The notes beneath the pieces are model-generated. The model was not told the origin of the DNA, made no database searches, and saw only the letters and a list, made by a program, of their open reading frames with translations. A program made the position numbers and the translations under genes. Positions 45,686 through 54,501 of a stretch of DNA of 64,000 bases are shown in pieces. The stretch is from Pseudomonas lini (GTDB lineage: Bacteria > Pseudomonadota > Gammaproteobacteria > Pseudomonadales > Pseudomonadaceae): NCBI RefSeq assembly GCF_001042905.1, contig NZ_JYLB01000013.1, positions 51,105-115,104 on the forward strand, in the 5' to 3' direction. The first letter of the stretch is position 1. Each line of letters starts with the position of its first letter.

Positions 45686-46267
45686 ATGAATCAGCCCTTG
45701 TCTCACCATTTGCTGACCATGGCCTATCAGAACGCCTGGGCCAATCATCGACTGGCCAAGGCCTGGCTTCAGCTAAGCCCGGCCGAGCTGGCGGCGCCGC
45801 GAGTCAGTTTCTTTCCCAGCCTCAGCGCGACCCTCAACCACATCCTGACCTGCGACTGGTTCTATGTGGATGCACTGGAGCGGGAGTTGCGCGGTGACGA
45901 ACCGCATCCAGATTGCTACGTGTTTTTCAACGAAGACGAGCCGTTCACCCACGGCGCCGACCTCAAGCGCGAGCAAGCCCTGGTGGGCCGCCGACTGATC
46001 GCGTACTGCGAGCAACTGCGCGATGCAGACCTCGGACGGCTCGTGACCATCGCGCGCGACACCCCGCAACATGACAGCCGTTTGCGCATGCTGTCCCATT
46101 TGTTCGAGCATCAGATTCATCATCGCGGGCAGGTTCACGCGATGCTCAGTGGCACCTCGGTCACGCCGCCGCAACTGGACGAGTTTTTTTGTGCCGGTGA
46201 GGCAGAGTTGAGGGCCGAGGATTTTGCTGAGTTGGGGTGGACCGAGGCATTGATCTGGGGCGTTTGA
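45686..46267 (+). CDS. DinB-family putative metal-dependent hydrolase
   Basis: 193 aa. Four-helix-bundle DinB-like protein. Metal-ligand histidines are seen in SLSATLNHILTCDWFY and in LFEHQIHHRGQVHAML. The family includes thiol transferases and many enzymes of unknown role. It starts 18 bases after zapE with GGGAGGAG upstream, so it may be cotranscribed. Confidence 0.85.
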   Translation: MNQPLSHHLLTMAYQNAWANHRLAKAWLQLSPAELAAPRVSFFPSLSATLNHILTCDWFYVDALERELRGDEPHPDCYVFFNEDEPFTHGADLKREQALVGRRLIAYCEQLRDADLGRLVTIARDTPQHDSRLRMLSHLFEHQIHHRGQVHAMLSGTSVTPPQLDEFFCAGEAELRAEDFAELGWTEALIWGV

Positions 46268-46383
46268 GAAGGAACGATCACAACAGGATCTGGTTGTCGG
46301 CACCCCGGCACTCGCGATAAGGTCGCTGGACCTTTCAGTGCGCAAGAGGCGAACTGGGGCAACTTGTGTGATTGAGGGTGGAA

Positions 46384-46875
46384 ATGGAATCCGCAGAAAT
46401 TCTTGTGCTTCAGGCCAGCTACACCAACCCGGTGCATGCCGAGGCGATTGGCCTGGTGTTGAACCACTACGCCGAAGACCCGATGGGCGGCGGTCACCCG
46501 TTACCCGCCGATAGGCTGCAACAATTGCCGGGGGAACTGGCCAAACGTCCTCATGCCTTCAGCGTACTGGCGTTTGTTGGCGGTGAGCCGGCAGGGCTGG
46601 TCAACTGCTTTGAAGGTTTTTCGACCTTCGCCTGCCGGCCGCTGGTCAACGTGCACGATGTGGCAGTGGTGTCGAAGTTTCGCGGGTTGGGGCTGAGTCA
46701 GAAGATGCTGCACAAAGTCGAGGACATCGCACGCCAGCGCGGCTGCTGCAAAATCACCCTGGAAGTACTGGAAGGCAATGCGGTGGCTCAGGCGGCTTAT
46801 GGCAAATTCGGTTTTGCGCCAGGCATGTTCGACCCGGCGCACGGGCGGATGCTGTTCTGGACCAAGCCGCTTTAA
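46384..46875 (+). CDS. GNAT-family N-acetyltransferase
   Basis: 163 aa from ATG 46384 with GAGGG upstream (TTG 46372 is possible). GNAT motif A VVSKFRGLGLSQKMLHKVED, with the acetyl-CoA loop RGLGLS, and motif B EVLEGNAVAQAAYGKFGF. Substrate unknown. It follows the DinB-like gene and precedes the second nested REPIN. Confidence 0.88.
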   Translation: MESAEILVLQASYTNPVHAEAIGLVLNHYAEDPMGGGHPLPADRLQQLPGELAKRPHAFSVLAFVGGEPAGLVNCFEGFSTFACRPLVNVHDVAVVSKFRGLGLSQKMLHKVEDIARQRGCCKITLEVLEGNAVAQAAYGKFGFAPGMFDPAHGRMLFWTKPL

Positions 46876-46894
46876 TTCGCGATCCACAATCTTT

Positions 46895-47060
46895 TGGGAG
46901 CGGGCTTGTGTGGCGAGGGGGCTTGCCCCCGTTCGGCTGCGAAGCAGTCGTAAATCCTTTACATGCGGTTTAACTTTGAAATGCCGGGGGCGCTTCGCGC
47001 CCCAACGGGGGCAAGCCCCCTCGCCACAGTGCTCCTCGCCACACATGCCCGCTCCCACAG
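46895..47060. repeat. Nested REPIN, second copy
   Basis: Outer arms TTGGGAGCGGGC and GCCCGCTCCCACAG, with an inner palindrome at 46909-47028 nearly identical to that at 44348-44468. An extra CTCCTCGCCACACAT lies between the inner right arm and the outer right arm. It separates the convergent GNAT and cptA genes. Confidence 0.85.
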
Positions 47061-47074
47061 GATCCGCGCCAAAA

Positions 47075-48820
47075 CTACTGCTGAACGACTTCCGGCATGA
47101 TAGGCGCGCCCTTGGGTTTCATCAGGCTGAAGTCAATCAACGGCCGCTGCTGACGCTCATAAGGGTTGCCGATCATCAATGGTCGAGGCTTGAAGCTGTC
47201 GCTAACCAGGCTTTTACTGCGGTCCAGTTCATCGAAACTCAAGCCGGCCAGATCCGCCCAAGTGTGAATCAGTTGCGAACTGCTGTACGGCCGGCCCAGA
47301 TCGCCGGCAAAACTCCAGTCATGGGTTTCGCGCCATTTCGGTGAAGCCCAGGCCATGAACGGAATGGTGTACATCGGCGCCGTCGGTTTGCTCTCGTTAC
47401 GGCCCAGGGTTTTATGGCCCGGGGAGTCGAAGACGTCTTCGCCGTGGTCGGAGAGGTAGAGCAAGAAGCCGTTCGGATCAGTCTTGGCGTAGTCCTTGAT
47501 CAGGCTCGATACCACGAAGTCGTTGTAAAGCACTGCGTTGTCATAGCTGTTGTACGTCGGCACCTGATCGTCACGCACGCCGTCCGGAACACCTTTGCGG
47601 TCGGTGAACTTGTTGAACGTCGACGGGTAACGGTACTGGTAGCTCATGTGCGTGCCGAGCAAATGCACAACGATCAGCTTGCGCGGCGCCGCGTCAGCCA
47701 AAGCCTTGTTGAACGGCTCGATCACATCGCCGTCGTACTGGGCGGCATTCTGGTTGCGGTTGTTGTTCAGGTACACCTGCTCGTCGGCCTGCTGGGAGAA
47801 GGTCGTGAGCATGGTGTTGCGCTTGGTCATGGTCTGCTGGTTGGTGATCCAGAAGGTCTTGTAACCCGCCTGTTTCATCATGCTGACCAGTGACGGTGTC
47901 GTCAGGTAGCGGTCCGGGTTTTCTTCGTCGGCGAAGGTCAGTACCTGCTGCAACGCTTCGATGGTGTAGGGGCGCGGCGTAATGACGTTATCGAAAACCG
48001 CCAGTTGGTCCTTGAGCTTGTCCAGTTCCGGCGTGGTTTCCCGAGGGTAGCCGTACAGGCTCATGCGCTGACGATTGGTAGATTCGCCGATCACCAGCAC
48101 CAGGGTTGCCGGCTGATTGGCCATCGAATCAGTGAGGTTCTTGAGCGGTGGGATCTTGCTGGCGCTGTCGAGCATGTCTTGCATGCCAGCCAGGGTATTG
48201 AGGTAACGGTGATAGGCCACGGCCATCTGCCACGGCACCGCGGGCTCGATGCGGGTTTCGAATTTCTCGAAGCCGCCCGCCAGGCTGCCGGTGCGCACGG
48301 TCTGCTTGATCATCGGGTAACCGATCACCGCCACCAGAATGGCTGTCGCTGCAATCAGCGCCTGGCTGCGTGGCAGGTACACCGGACGCAAGCGGGTCCA
48401 AAGGAAATACGCGAACGCGGTATGGGCGAGGAATGCCGCCACCATCCACCAGGCAAAATACTGGGTCATGTACTCGCCGGCTTCAGACACGTTCGATTCG
48501 AACATGATGAAGATGACGCTCTGGGAAAACTCCTGCTGATAGATGAAGAAATAACCGAGGCTGGCCATCGAACAGGCCCACAGCACCACGCCGATCAGCG
48601 CGGCCATCACACGTGTTTGCCTAGGGAATAGCAGCATCGGCGCCAGCCAGATGGCGCTCATGACAAAGGCCTGGCGGAACCCGGTAAAACCGGAGGTGCC
48701 CGTCAGCTGAATCAACAGTTGGGTAATGCCGGAAAAATACCAGAAGAACAGAAATAACCAGAGAAATCCTGCCCAATCAAAACCTTTCGCAGACGTTTTG
48801 CTGCGTTTAAACAAAGCCAT
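47075..48820 (-). CDS. cptA: Phosphoethanolamine transferase CptA
   Basis: 581 aa. Several N-terminal membrane helices (about residues 17-165), then a periplasmic sulfatase-fold domain. The catalytic motif VIGESTNRQRMSLYG carries Thr248, the phosphoethanolamine-accepting residue, and Glu246; HLLGTHMSY and YLSDHGEDVFD supply zinc ligands. CptA-like enzymes modify LPS core heptose with phosphoethanolamine and affect cationic-peptide resistance. Confidence 0.9.
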   Translation of the reverse strand: MALFKRSKTSAKGFDWAGFLWLFLFFWYFSGITQLLIQLTGTSGFTGFRQAFVMSAIWLAPMLLFPRQTRVMAALIGVVLWACSMASLGYFFIYQQEFSQSVIFIMFESNVSEAGEYMTQYFAWWMVAAFLAHTAFAYFLWTRLRPVYLPRSQALIAATAILVAVIGYPMIKQTVRTGSLAGGFEKFETRIEPAVPWQMAVAYHRYLNTLAGMQDMLDSASKIPPLKNLTDSMANQPATLVLVIGESTNRQRMSLYGYPRETTPELDKLKDQLAVFDNVITPRPYTIEALQQVLTFADEENPDRYLTTPSLVSMMKQAGYKTFWITNQQTMTKRNTMLTTFSQQADEQVYLNNNRNQNAAQYDGDVIEPFNKALADAAPRKLIVVHLLGTHMSYQYRYPSTFNKFTDRKGVPDGVRDDQVPTYNSYDNAVLYNDFVVSSLIKDYAKTDPNGFLLYLSDHGEDVFDSPGHKTLGRNESKPTAPMYTIPFMAWASPKWRETHDWSFAGDLGRPYSSSQLIHTWADLAGLSFDELDRSKSLVSDSFKPRPLMIGNPYERQQRPLIDFSLMKPKGAPIMPEVVQQ

Positions 48821-49018
48821 TCACCACTCCAGCCTGATAATTACTTCGGCCGTCAGCACTCTCCCTGTCGCAGACGAACGAACGCCGCGCGGATACCGAG
48901 CGGCCACAATGAGCCGGAGTATCGACAAGAAGGTGTGAAAACTTTGTGAGTTGCCAGAGCTGGCAGGCTTGCAGCGAGTCGGAAACAGCGGCGGCTGCTT
49001 CCGAGTCAAACGAGGGGG

Positions 49019-49201
49019 TCAGGCGTGGGGAGCACGTTGGGTGACAGGCCAGGGCTGAACCTCATTGCCTTGGGTCAGCAGCCGCAATTGCGCGATTTCC
49101 CGCTTCAACTGGTCATGCTCGTCTTTCAACTGGCGCAGTTCATCGCGACGGATCGTGACGTAAAGGGTTTGTGCTGGCAGTGCTGTGTGTACGGTGCCCA
49201 T
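49019..49201 (-). CDS. Small coiled-coil protein, 60 aa
   Basis: ATG 49201 with AGGTGA upstream. The middle (RRDELRQLKDEHDQLKREIA) has a heptad pattern of a coiled coil; the ends are short and flexible. No family recognised. It stands alone; about 200 bases on the left and 270 on the right are gene-free. Confidence 0.6.
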   Translation of the reverse strand: MGTVHTALPAQTLYVTIRRDELRQLKDEHDQLKREIAQLRLLTQGNEVQPWPVTQRAPHA

Positions 49202-49473
49202 TGCTCACCTCGCAAATGGCTGTCTCAACTGTAAGTCCGCTCCCGAAATCGGGTGCTCACTTACTATCGGCGCCAATTTTGATTTCTTTTACCCCTGAAG
49301 GGAACTTTTTTATTTTTCATGGTCGTTGTGTCTTCGGCACGATTCGCGACGTTATCCATCTGGATCGGGCACAATGCCCGGAAACTTCATCCCCATACGC
49401 TGGACTAACTCGAATGAGTCGCGTTGGGCTATAACCTTTGACACACTTTATTTGTAGTAGGGAGCATCAGTAC
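49202..49473 (+). promoter_or_regulatory. Upstream region of the gnd-zwf operon
   Basis: Holds the promoter of the gnd-zwf-HAD unit. TATAAC at 49430-49435 is a good -10, but I find no matching -35 at 16-18 bases. GGGAG lies 9-14 bases before the gnd ATG. Confidence 0.4.
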
Positions 49474-50454
49474 ATGCAACTCGGGATTATTGGACTGGGC
49501 CGCATGGGCGGCAATATTGCGCGGCGCCTGATGCTCAACGGACACACCACCGTTGTTTACGACCGCAATAGCGCCTTTGTCGACACCCTGGCTGAGGAAG
49601 GCGCCACCGGTGTTGCCGACTTGCCAGCTCTGGTCGCTGGCCTGGCCAAACCACGCGCGGTATGGGTCATGCTGCCCGCCGGCGCACCGACCGAAGACAC
49701 CATCGACACCCTGAGCACCTTGCTTGAAGCTGGCGATACCATCATCGACGGCGGCAACACCTTCTATAAGGATGACATCCGCCGGGCCAAAACCTTGTCG
49801 GAAAAAGGCCTGCACTACATTGACGTCGGCACCTCCGGTGGCGTCTGGGGCCTGGAACGTGGCTACTGCATGATGATCGGCGGCGATGCCGAGACCGTTA
49901 AGCGCCTCGACCCGCTGTTCGAATCCCTCGCCCCGGGCATGGGCGACATCCCGCGCACCAAGGATCGCCAGTCCGATGACGATCGCGCCGAGCGCGGTTA
50001 CATCCACGCAGGCCCGGCCGGTTCTGGCCACTTCGTGAAAATGATCCACAACGGCATCGAATACGGAATGATGCAGGCCTTCGCTGAAGGCTTCGACATC
50101 CTCAAAACCAAGGCCAGCACCAATCTGCCGGAAGATCAGCGCTTTGACCTGAACGTCGCCGACATCGCCGAAGTCTGGCGTCGTGGCAGCGTAGTGTCGT
50201 CCTGGCTGCTCGACCTGACCGCCGACGCCCTGGCCAGCGACCCGAAACTCGACGGTTATTCTGGTTCGGTGGCTGACAGTGGTGAAGGTCGCTGGACCAT
50301 CGAAGCGGCCATGGAGCAATCGGTGCCGGTACCGGTGCTGTCGAACTCGCTGTTCTCGCGCTACCGTTCGCGCGGGCAAGGCACCTTTGGCGACAAGATT
50401 CTCTCTGCCCAGCGCTTCGGCTTCGGCGGCCACGTGGAGACCCCGAAAAAATGA
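49474..50454 (+). CDS. gnd: 6-phosphogluconate dehydrogenase, short form
   Basis: 326 aa from ATG 49474 (MQLGIIGLGRMGGNI). NAD(P) motif GLGRMGGNIARRL, then IIDGGNTFYKDD, GTSGGVWGLERGYCMM and GHFVKMIHNGIEYGMMQA, which carries the catalytic Lys and His. Length near 330 aa marks the decarboxylating GndA/YqeC-type short class, often NAD-linked, not the 470-aa Gnd. It overlaps zwf by ATGA and catalyses oxidation of 6-phosphogluconate to ribulose 5-phosphate and CO2. Confidence 0.95.
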   Translation: MQLGIIGLGRMGGNIARRLMLNGHTTVVYDRNSAFVDTLAEEGATGVADLPALVAGLAKPRAVWVMLPAGAPTEDTIDTLSTLLEAGDTIIDGGNTFYKDDIRRAKTLSEKGLHYIDVGTSGGVWGLERGYCMMIGGDAETVKRLDPLFESLAPGMGDIPRTKDRQSDDDRAERGYIHAGPAGSGHFVKMIHNGIEYGMMQAFAEGFDILKTKASTNLPEDQRFDLNVADIAEVWRRGSVVSSWLLDLTADALASDPKLDGYSGSVADSGEGRWTIEAAMEQSVPVPVLSNSLFSRYRSRGQGTFGDKILSAQRFGFGGHVETPKK

Positions 50455-51977
50455 CCCATGTGATCCGCAGGAAATCCAAGGCAGAACCCGCACCGCCCAC
50501 TACGCTGTTTCTGTTCGGTGCCCATGGTGATCTGGTCAAGCGCCTGCTGATGCCGGCGCTGTACAACCTGAGTCGCGACGGTTTGCTGGGGAATGGACTG
50601 CGGATCATCGGCGTTGATCACAACGCCATCAGCGACGAAGCCTTTGCCAAAAAACTCGAAGATTTCATTCGGGCGGAAGTGGCGGCCAAGGTCGGCAAGG
50701 GCGATCACGCCCTTGATCCGGCGTTGTGGGCCAAACTGGCCAAGCACATCAGCTACGTCCAGGGCGACTTCCTTGACGAACGCACCTATGAAACACTGGC
50801 GGCGAAAATCGCCGCCAGTGGCACGGGCAATGCGATTTTCTACCTGGCCACCGCGCCGCGCTTTTTCAGCGAAGTGGTGCGGCGTCTCGGTGCTGCCGGA
50901 TTGCTGCAAGAAACCCCTGAAGCGTTCAGAAGGGTGGTGATCGAAAAACCTTTCGGCTCCGACTTGCACACCGCCGAAGCTTTGAACGCGTGCTTGCTCA
51001 AAGTGATGACGGAAAAGCAGATCTACCGGATCGATCACTATCTGGGCAAGGAAACCGTGCAGAACATTCTGGTCAGCCGGTTTTCCAACAGCCTGTTCGA
51101 AGCCTTCTGGAACAACCATTACATCGACCACGTGCAAATCACCGCCGCCGAAACCGTCGGCGTGGAAACCCGTGGCAGTTTTTATGAAGTCACCGGCGCC
51201 CTGCGGGACATGGTGCCCAATCACCTGTTCCAATTATTGGCGATGGTGGCCATGGAACCACCGGCCGCTTTCGGCGCCGATGCGGTACGCGGCGAAAAAG
51301 CCAAAGTAGTCGGCGCGATCCGCCCCTGGACGACCGAGGAAGCGCGAGCCAACTCGGTGCGCGGCCAATACACCGCCGGCGAGATGGGTGGCGAGCCGCT
51401 GCCCGGTTATCGCCAGGAAGCCAACGTGGCGCCCGACAGCACGACCGAAACCTATGTCGCGCTCAAAGTCATGATCGACAACTGGCGCTGGGTCGGCGTG
51501 CCGTTCTACCTGCGCACCGGCAAGCGCATGAGCGCGCGCGACACCGAGATCGTCATTTGCTTCAAACCGGCGCCGTACGCGCAGTTCCGCGACACCGAAG
51601 TCGATGAGTTACAGCCGACCTATCTGAGGATCCAGATTCAGCCCAACGAAGGCATGTGGTTCGACCTGCTGGCCAAGCGGCCGGGGCCGGCGTTGAACAT
51701 GGCCAATATCGAGCTGGGTTTTGCCTACAAGGATTTCTTTGAAATGCAGCCGTCCACTGGCTATGAAACCTTGATCTACGACTGCCTGACCGGCGATCAG
51801 ACGCTGTTCCAGCGTGCCGACAATATCGAGAACGGCTGGCGCGCCGTGCAGCCATTCCTCGACGCCTGGGAGCAGGACGCAACCCTGCAGAGCTATGCGG
51901 CTGGCGAAGACGGACCCCAGACTGCTGACGAGCTGCTGACCCGCGATGGTCGCGTTTGGCACAGCGTCGGTGAGTGA
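50451..51977 (+). CDS. zwf: Glucose-6-phosphate 1-dehydrogenase
   Basis: 508 aa. FLFGAHGDLVKRLLMPALYN is the N-terminal NADP site, and RIDHYLGKETVQNI carries the catalytic His and Lys. First step of the pentose phosphate and Entner-Doudoroff routes. The start overlaps the gnd stop (ATGA at 50451-50454), and the end overlaps the HAD gene. Full length for the family. Confidence 0.97.
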   Translation: MTHVIRRKSKAEPAPPTTLFLFGAHGDLVKRLLMPALYNLSRDGLLGNGLRIIGVDHNAISDEAFAKKLEDFIRAEVAAKVGKGDHALDPALWAKLAKHISYVQGDFLDERTYETLAAKIAASGTGNAIFYLATAPRFFSEVVRRLGAAGLLQETPEAFRRVVIEKPFGSDLHTAEALNACLLKVMTEKQIYRIDHYLGKETVQNILVSRFSNSLFEAFWNNHYIDHVQITAAETVGVETRGSFYEVTGALRDMVPNHLFQLLAMVAMEPPAAFGADAVRGEKAKVVGAIRPWTTEEARANSVRGQYTAGEMGGEPLPGYRQEANVAPDSTTETYVALKVMIDNWRWVGVPFYLRTGKRMSARDTEIVICFKPAPYAQFRDTEVDELQPTYLRIQIQPNEGMWFDLLAKRPGPALNMANIELGFAYKDFFEMQPSTGYETLIYDCLTGDQTLFQRADNIENGWRAVQPFLDAWEQDATLQSYAAGEDGPQTADELLTRDGRVWHSVGE

Positions 51978-52791
51978 CGTAACGCAACAACCCATCCGTT
52001 TTCTGCTCAGTGACATGGACGGCACGTTACTGCTCCCTGATCACAGCCTCAGTCAGTGCACGATCGAGGCTGTCCGCGCCTTGCGCGAGGCCGGCGTACT
52101 GTTCAGCCTGGCCACCGGGCGTCCGCCCAAAGCCATGTTGCAGCAGATCGAAGCCCTGGGTGTCGATCTGCCGACGGCGGCCTTTAATGGCGGCACCATC
52201 GTCAACCCGGATGGCAGTTTGCTGGTTGCGCATTATTTGCCGGCCACGGCAGCGCTGACGGCGCTGACGCTGTTTGCCGATCAGCCGGACATTGAGGTTT
52301 GGGTATTCAGTGGCGGCGATTGGCTGTTGAAGGATCCGTACGGCCCGATGGTTCCGCGAGAGCAGCACGGCCTGGGTTATCCGCCGGTGGTGGTCGAAAG
52401 TTTTGAGCCTTACCTGGCACGTATCGACAAAATCGTCGCCGCCAGCAACAACGCCGAACTGTTGATCGAACTGGAAGCGCAGTTGCTGCCCAAGGTCGAA
52501 GGGCAGGCGCAGGTTTCGCGTTCACAACCGATCTATCTGGACGTGACGGCGATGCTGGCCAACAAGGGCGAGGCATTGGCGACACTGGCCGAGTTTCTCG
52601 GGGTGCCGCTGGAACAGACCGCTGCCATGGGTGATGGCGGCAACGACCCTGCGATGTTTCACCGGGCCGGGTTGTCGATCGCCATGGGGCAGGCGGAAGA
52701 GGCGGTGAAGCGTCAGGCCGACGTCGTGACCGGGGCCAATACCGAAGACGGCGCGGCCCAGGCGATTGAGCGATACATCCTCAAACACTGA
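51970..52791 (+). CDS. Cof-type HAD-IIB phosphatase
   Basis: 273 aa from GTG 51970, or 281 from ATG 51946; both overlap the end of zwf. Motif I LLSDMDGTLLLPD with Asp nucleophile, motif II SLATGRPP, and motif III/IV with AMGDGGNDPAMF. This family dephosphorylates sugar phosphates or flavin/pyridoxal phosphates. Coupling to zwf suggests a role in sugar-phosphate balance, but the substrate is unknown. Confidence 0.88.
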   Translation: MSDVTQQPIRFLLSDMDGTLLLPDHSLSQCTIEAVRALREAGVLFSLATGRPPKAMLQQIEALGVDLPTAAFNGGTIVNPDGSLLVAHYLPATAALTALTLFADQPDIEVWVFSGGDWLLKDPYGPMVPREQHGLGYPPVVVESFEPYLARIDKIVAASNNAELLIELEAQLLPKVEGQAQVSRSQPIYLDVTAMLANKGEALATLAEFLGVPLEQTAAMGDGGNDPAMFHRAGLSIAMGQAEEAVKRQADVVTGANTEDGAAQAIERYILKH

Positions 52792-52802
52792 ATACATAAT
52801 CG

Positions 52803-52908
52803 ACTGTAGGAGCTGTCGAGTGAAACGAGGCTGCGATCTTTTGATTTTGATTTTGATTTTTTAAGATCAAAAGATCGCAGCCTCGTTTCACTCGACAGCT
52901 CCTACAGT
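52803..52908. repeat. Long palindrome, probable shared terminator
   Basis: ACTGTAGGAGCTGTCGAGTG-AAACGAGGCTGCGATCTTTTGAT and its inverse, about 40 bp per arm, surround a loop with three TTTTGA/GATTTT repeats. It lies between the convergent HAD and nhaB genes. Same family as 39848-39914. Confidence 0.87.
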
Positions 52909-52921
52909 GAGTATTGCGCTG

Positions 52922-54424
52922 TTACAGCCAGTAGCTCACGGCGTACCAGCCAAGAACCCCCATCACCACGGTGTAAGGCAGCGCCATCCACACCATCCGC
53001 CCGTACGACAGGCGAATCAGCGGTGCAATCGCCGAGGTCAGCAGGAACAGGAACGCCGCCTGACCATTGGGCGTTGCCACGCTCGGCAGGTTAGTGCCGG
53101 TATTGATCGCAATCGCCAGGGTTTCAAACTGTTCGCGGCTCATTTGGCCGGAGAGGAACGCCTGCTTCACTTCGGTGATGTAAATGGTCGCCACGAACAC
53201 ATTGTCGCTAATGGCCGACAGCAAGCCATTGGCAATAAACAACATGCCCGGCTGTTGATCTGCCGGCAGCGCCAGCACCCACTGGATCAGCGGCGCGAAC
53301 AGTTGCTGATCCTGAATCACCGCCACCACTGCGAAAAACACTACAAGCAATGACGTGAAGGGCATGGCGTCCTTGAAGGCATTGCCGAGACGGTGTTCGT
53401 CGGTAATGCCCGTGAACGCGGTGATCAGCACGATTACCATCAAACCGATCAGGCCGACTTCGGCGATGTGAAACCCCAGCGCGGCAATCAGAATCAGCGC
53501 CGCCGCCCCTTGCACCATCAATGCGGCGCGCTGACGTGCAGTGCGTGCGGCGTTGTCTTCGGCGGCGTAGTTGGCCAGCACCGTACGCACGTTGTCCGGC
53601 AGCAGCGTGCCATAGCCGAACCAGCGCAGCTTCTCCAGTAGAACGCAGGTCACCAAACCGGCAGCCAGTACCGGCAACGACACCGGGGCGACTTTCAGAA
53701 AGAATTCGGCGAAGTGCCAACCCATTTCATGGCCGATCAGCAGGTTTTGCGGCTCGCCAACCAGTGTGCACACACCGCCCAACGCCGTGCCCACAGCGCC
53801 GTGCATCAGCAGGCTGCGCAGGAAAGCGCGGAACTGTTCCAGGTCGGCATGGTGGAGTGTAGGCAAGTGCCGGTCATCGCTGATTTCGCTGTCCTGGCGC
53901 GGATCGGTGCCCGAGGCGACTCGGTGGTACACCGAATAGAACCCCACGGATGCACTGATAATCACTGCCGTCACGGTCAGCGCATCGAGAAAGGCCGACA
54001 GAAACGCTGACAGAAAACAGAACATCAACGCCAGCAGGGCCTTGGAGCGAACCCCCAACAGCAAACGCGAGAACAGAAACAGCAACAGGTCTTTCATGAA
54101 ATAGATGCCCGCCACCATAAACATCAGCAGCAGGATCACCGGGAAGTTATGCACCAACTCGTCGTAGAGCGCCTGGGGCGTGGTCATTTTCAGCAGCAGC
54201 GCTTCGACCAGTAGCAAGCCGCCGGGCATCAGCGGATAACACTTGAGCGCCATGGCCAAGGTGAAGATGAACTCCAGCACCAACAGCCAGCCGGCCGCCA
54301 CCGGACCGACCGTCCATAACACCAGAGCGTTGAGAATCAGAAAGCCGACAATGCTCGCCTTATACCAACGAGGTGAGTGCCCGAGAAAGTTGTGCGCGAA
54401 CGCCTGGGCCATTGAACCGGACAT
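52922..54424 (-). CDS. nhaB: Na+/H+ antiporter NhaB
   Basis: 500 aa, about 12 hydrophobic segments. The sequence reads along NhaB: AFAHNFLGHSPRWYK at the N-terminus, FLSAFLSAFLDALTVTAV, VGEPQNLLIGHEMGWHFAEF, and SDNVFVATIYITE. It exports sodium in exchange for protons, in pH and salt homeostasis. The start is ATG 54424; the gene is downstream of and parallel to the delta-60 protein gene. Confidence 0.95.
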   Translation of the reverse strand: MSGSMAQAFAHNFLGHSPRWYKASIVGFLILNALVLWTVGPVAAGWLLVLEFIFTLAMALKCYPLMPGGLLLVEALLLKMTTPQALYDELVHNFPVILLLMFMVAGIYFMKDLLLFLFSRLLLGVRSKALLALMFCFLSAFLSAFLDALTVTAVIISASVGFYSVYHRVASGTDPRQDSEISDDRHLPTLHHADLEQFRAFLRSLLMHGAVGTALGGVCTLVGEPQNLLIGHEMGWHFAEFFLKVAPVSLPVLAAGLVTCVLLEKLRWFGYGTLLPDNVRTVLANYAAEDNAARTARQRAALMVQGAAALILIAALGFHIAEVGLIGLMVIVLITAFTGITDEHRLGNAFKDAMPFTSLLVVFFAVVAVIQDQQLFAPLIQWVLALPADQQPGMLFIANGLLSAISDNVFVATIYITEVKQAFLSGQMSREQFETLAIAINTGTNLPSVATPNGQAAFLFLLTSAIAPLIRLSYGRMVWMALPYTVVMGVLGWYAVSYWL

Positions 54425-54501
54425 CGGCTACTCCTTGTATTAAGAAGCGCGCAACTTGCCGTAAGAACAACAGAAGATCAAGTGCAGGAAATGACGTTGG
54501 C

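Noticed and set aside
52840..52870. TTTTGA runs as a microsatellite or origin
   Set aside because: They are the loop of a large palindrome between convergent genes; no DnaA boxes or replication genes.
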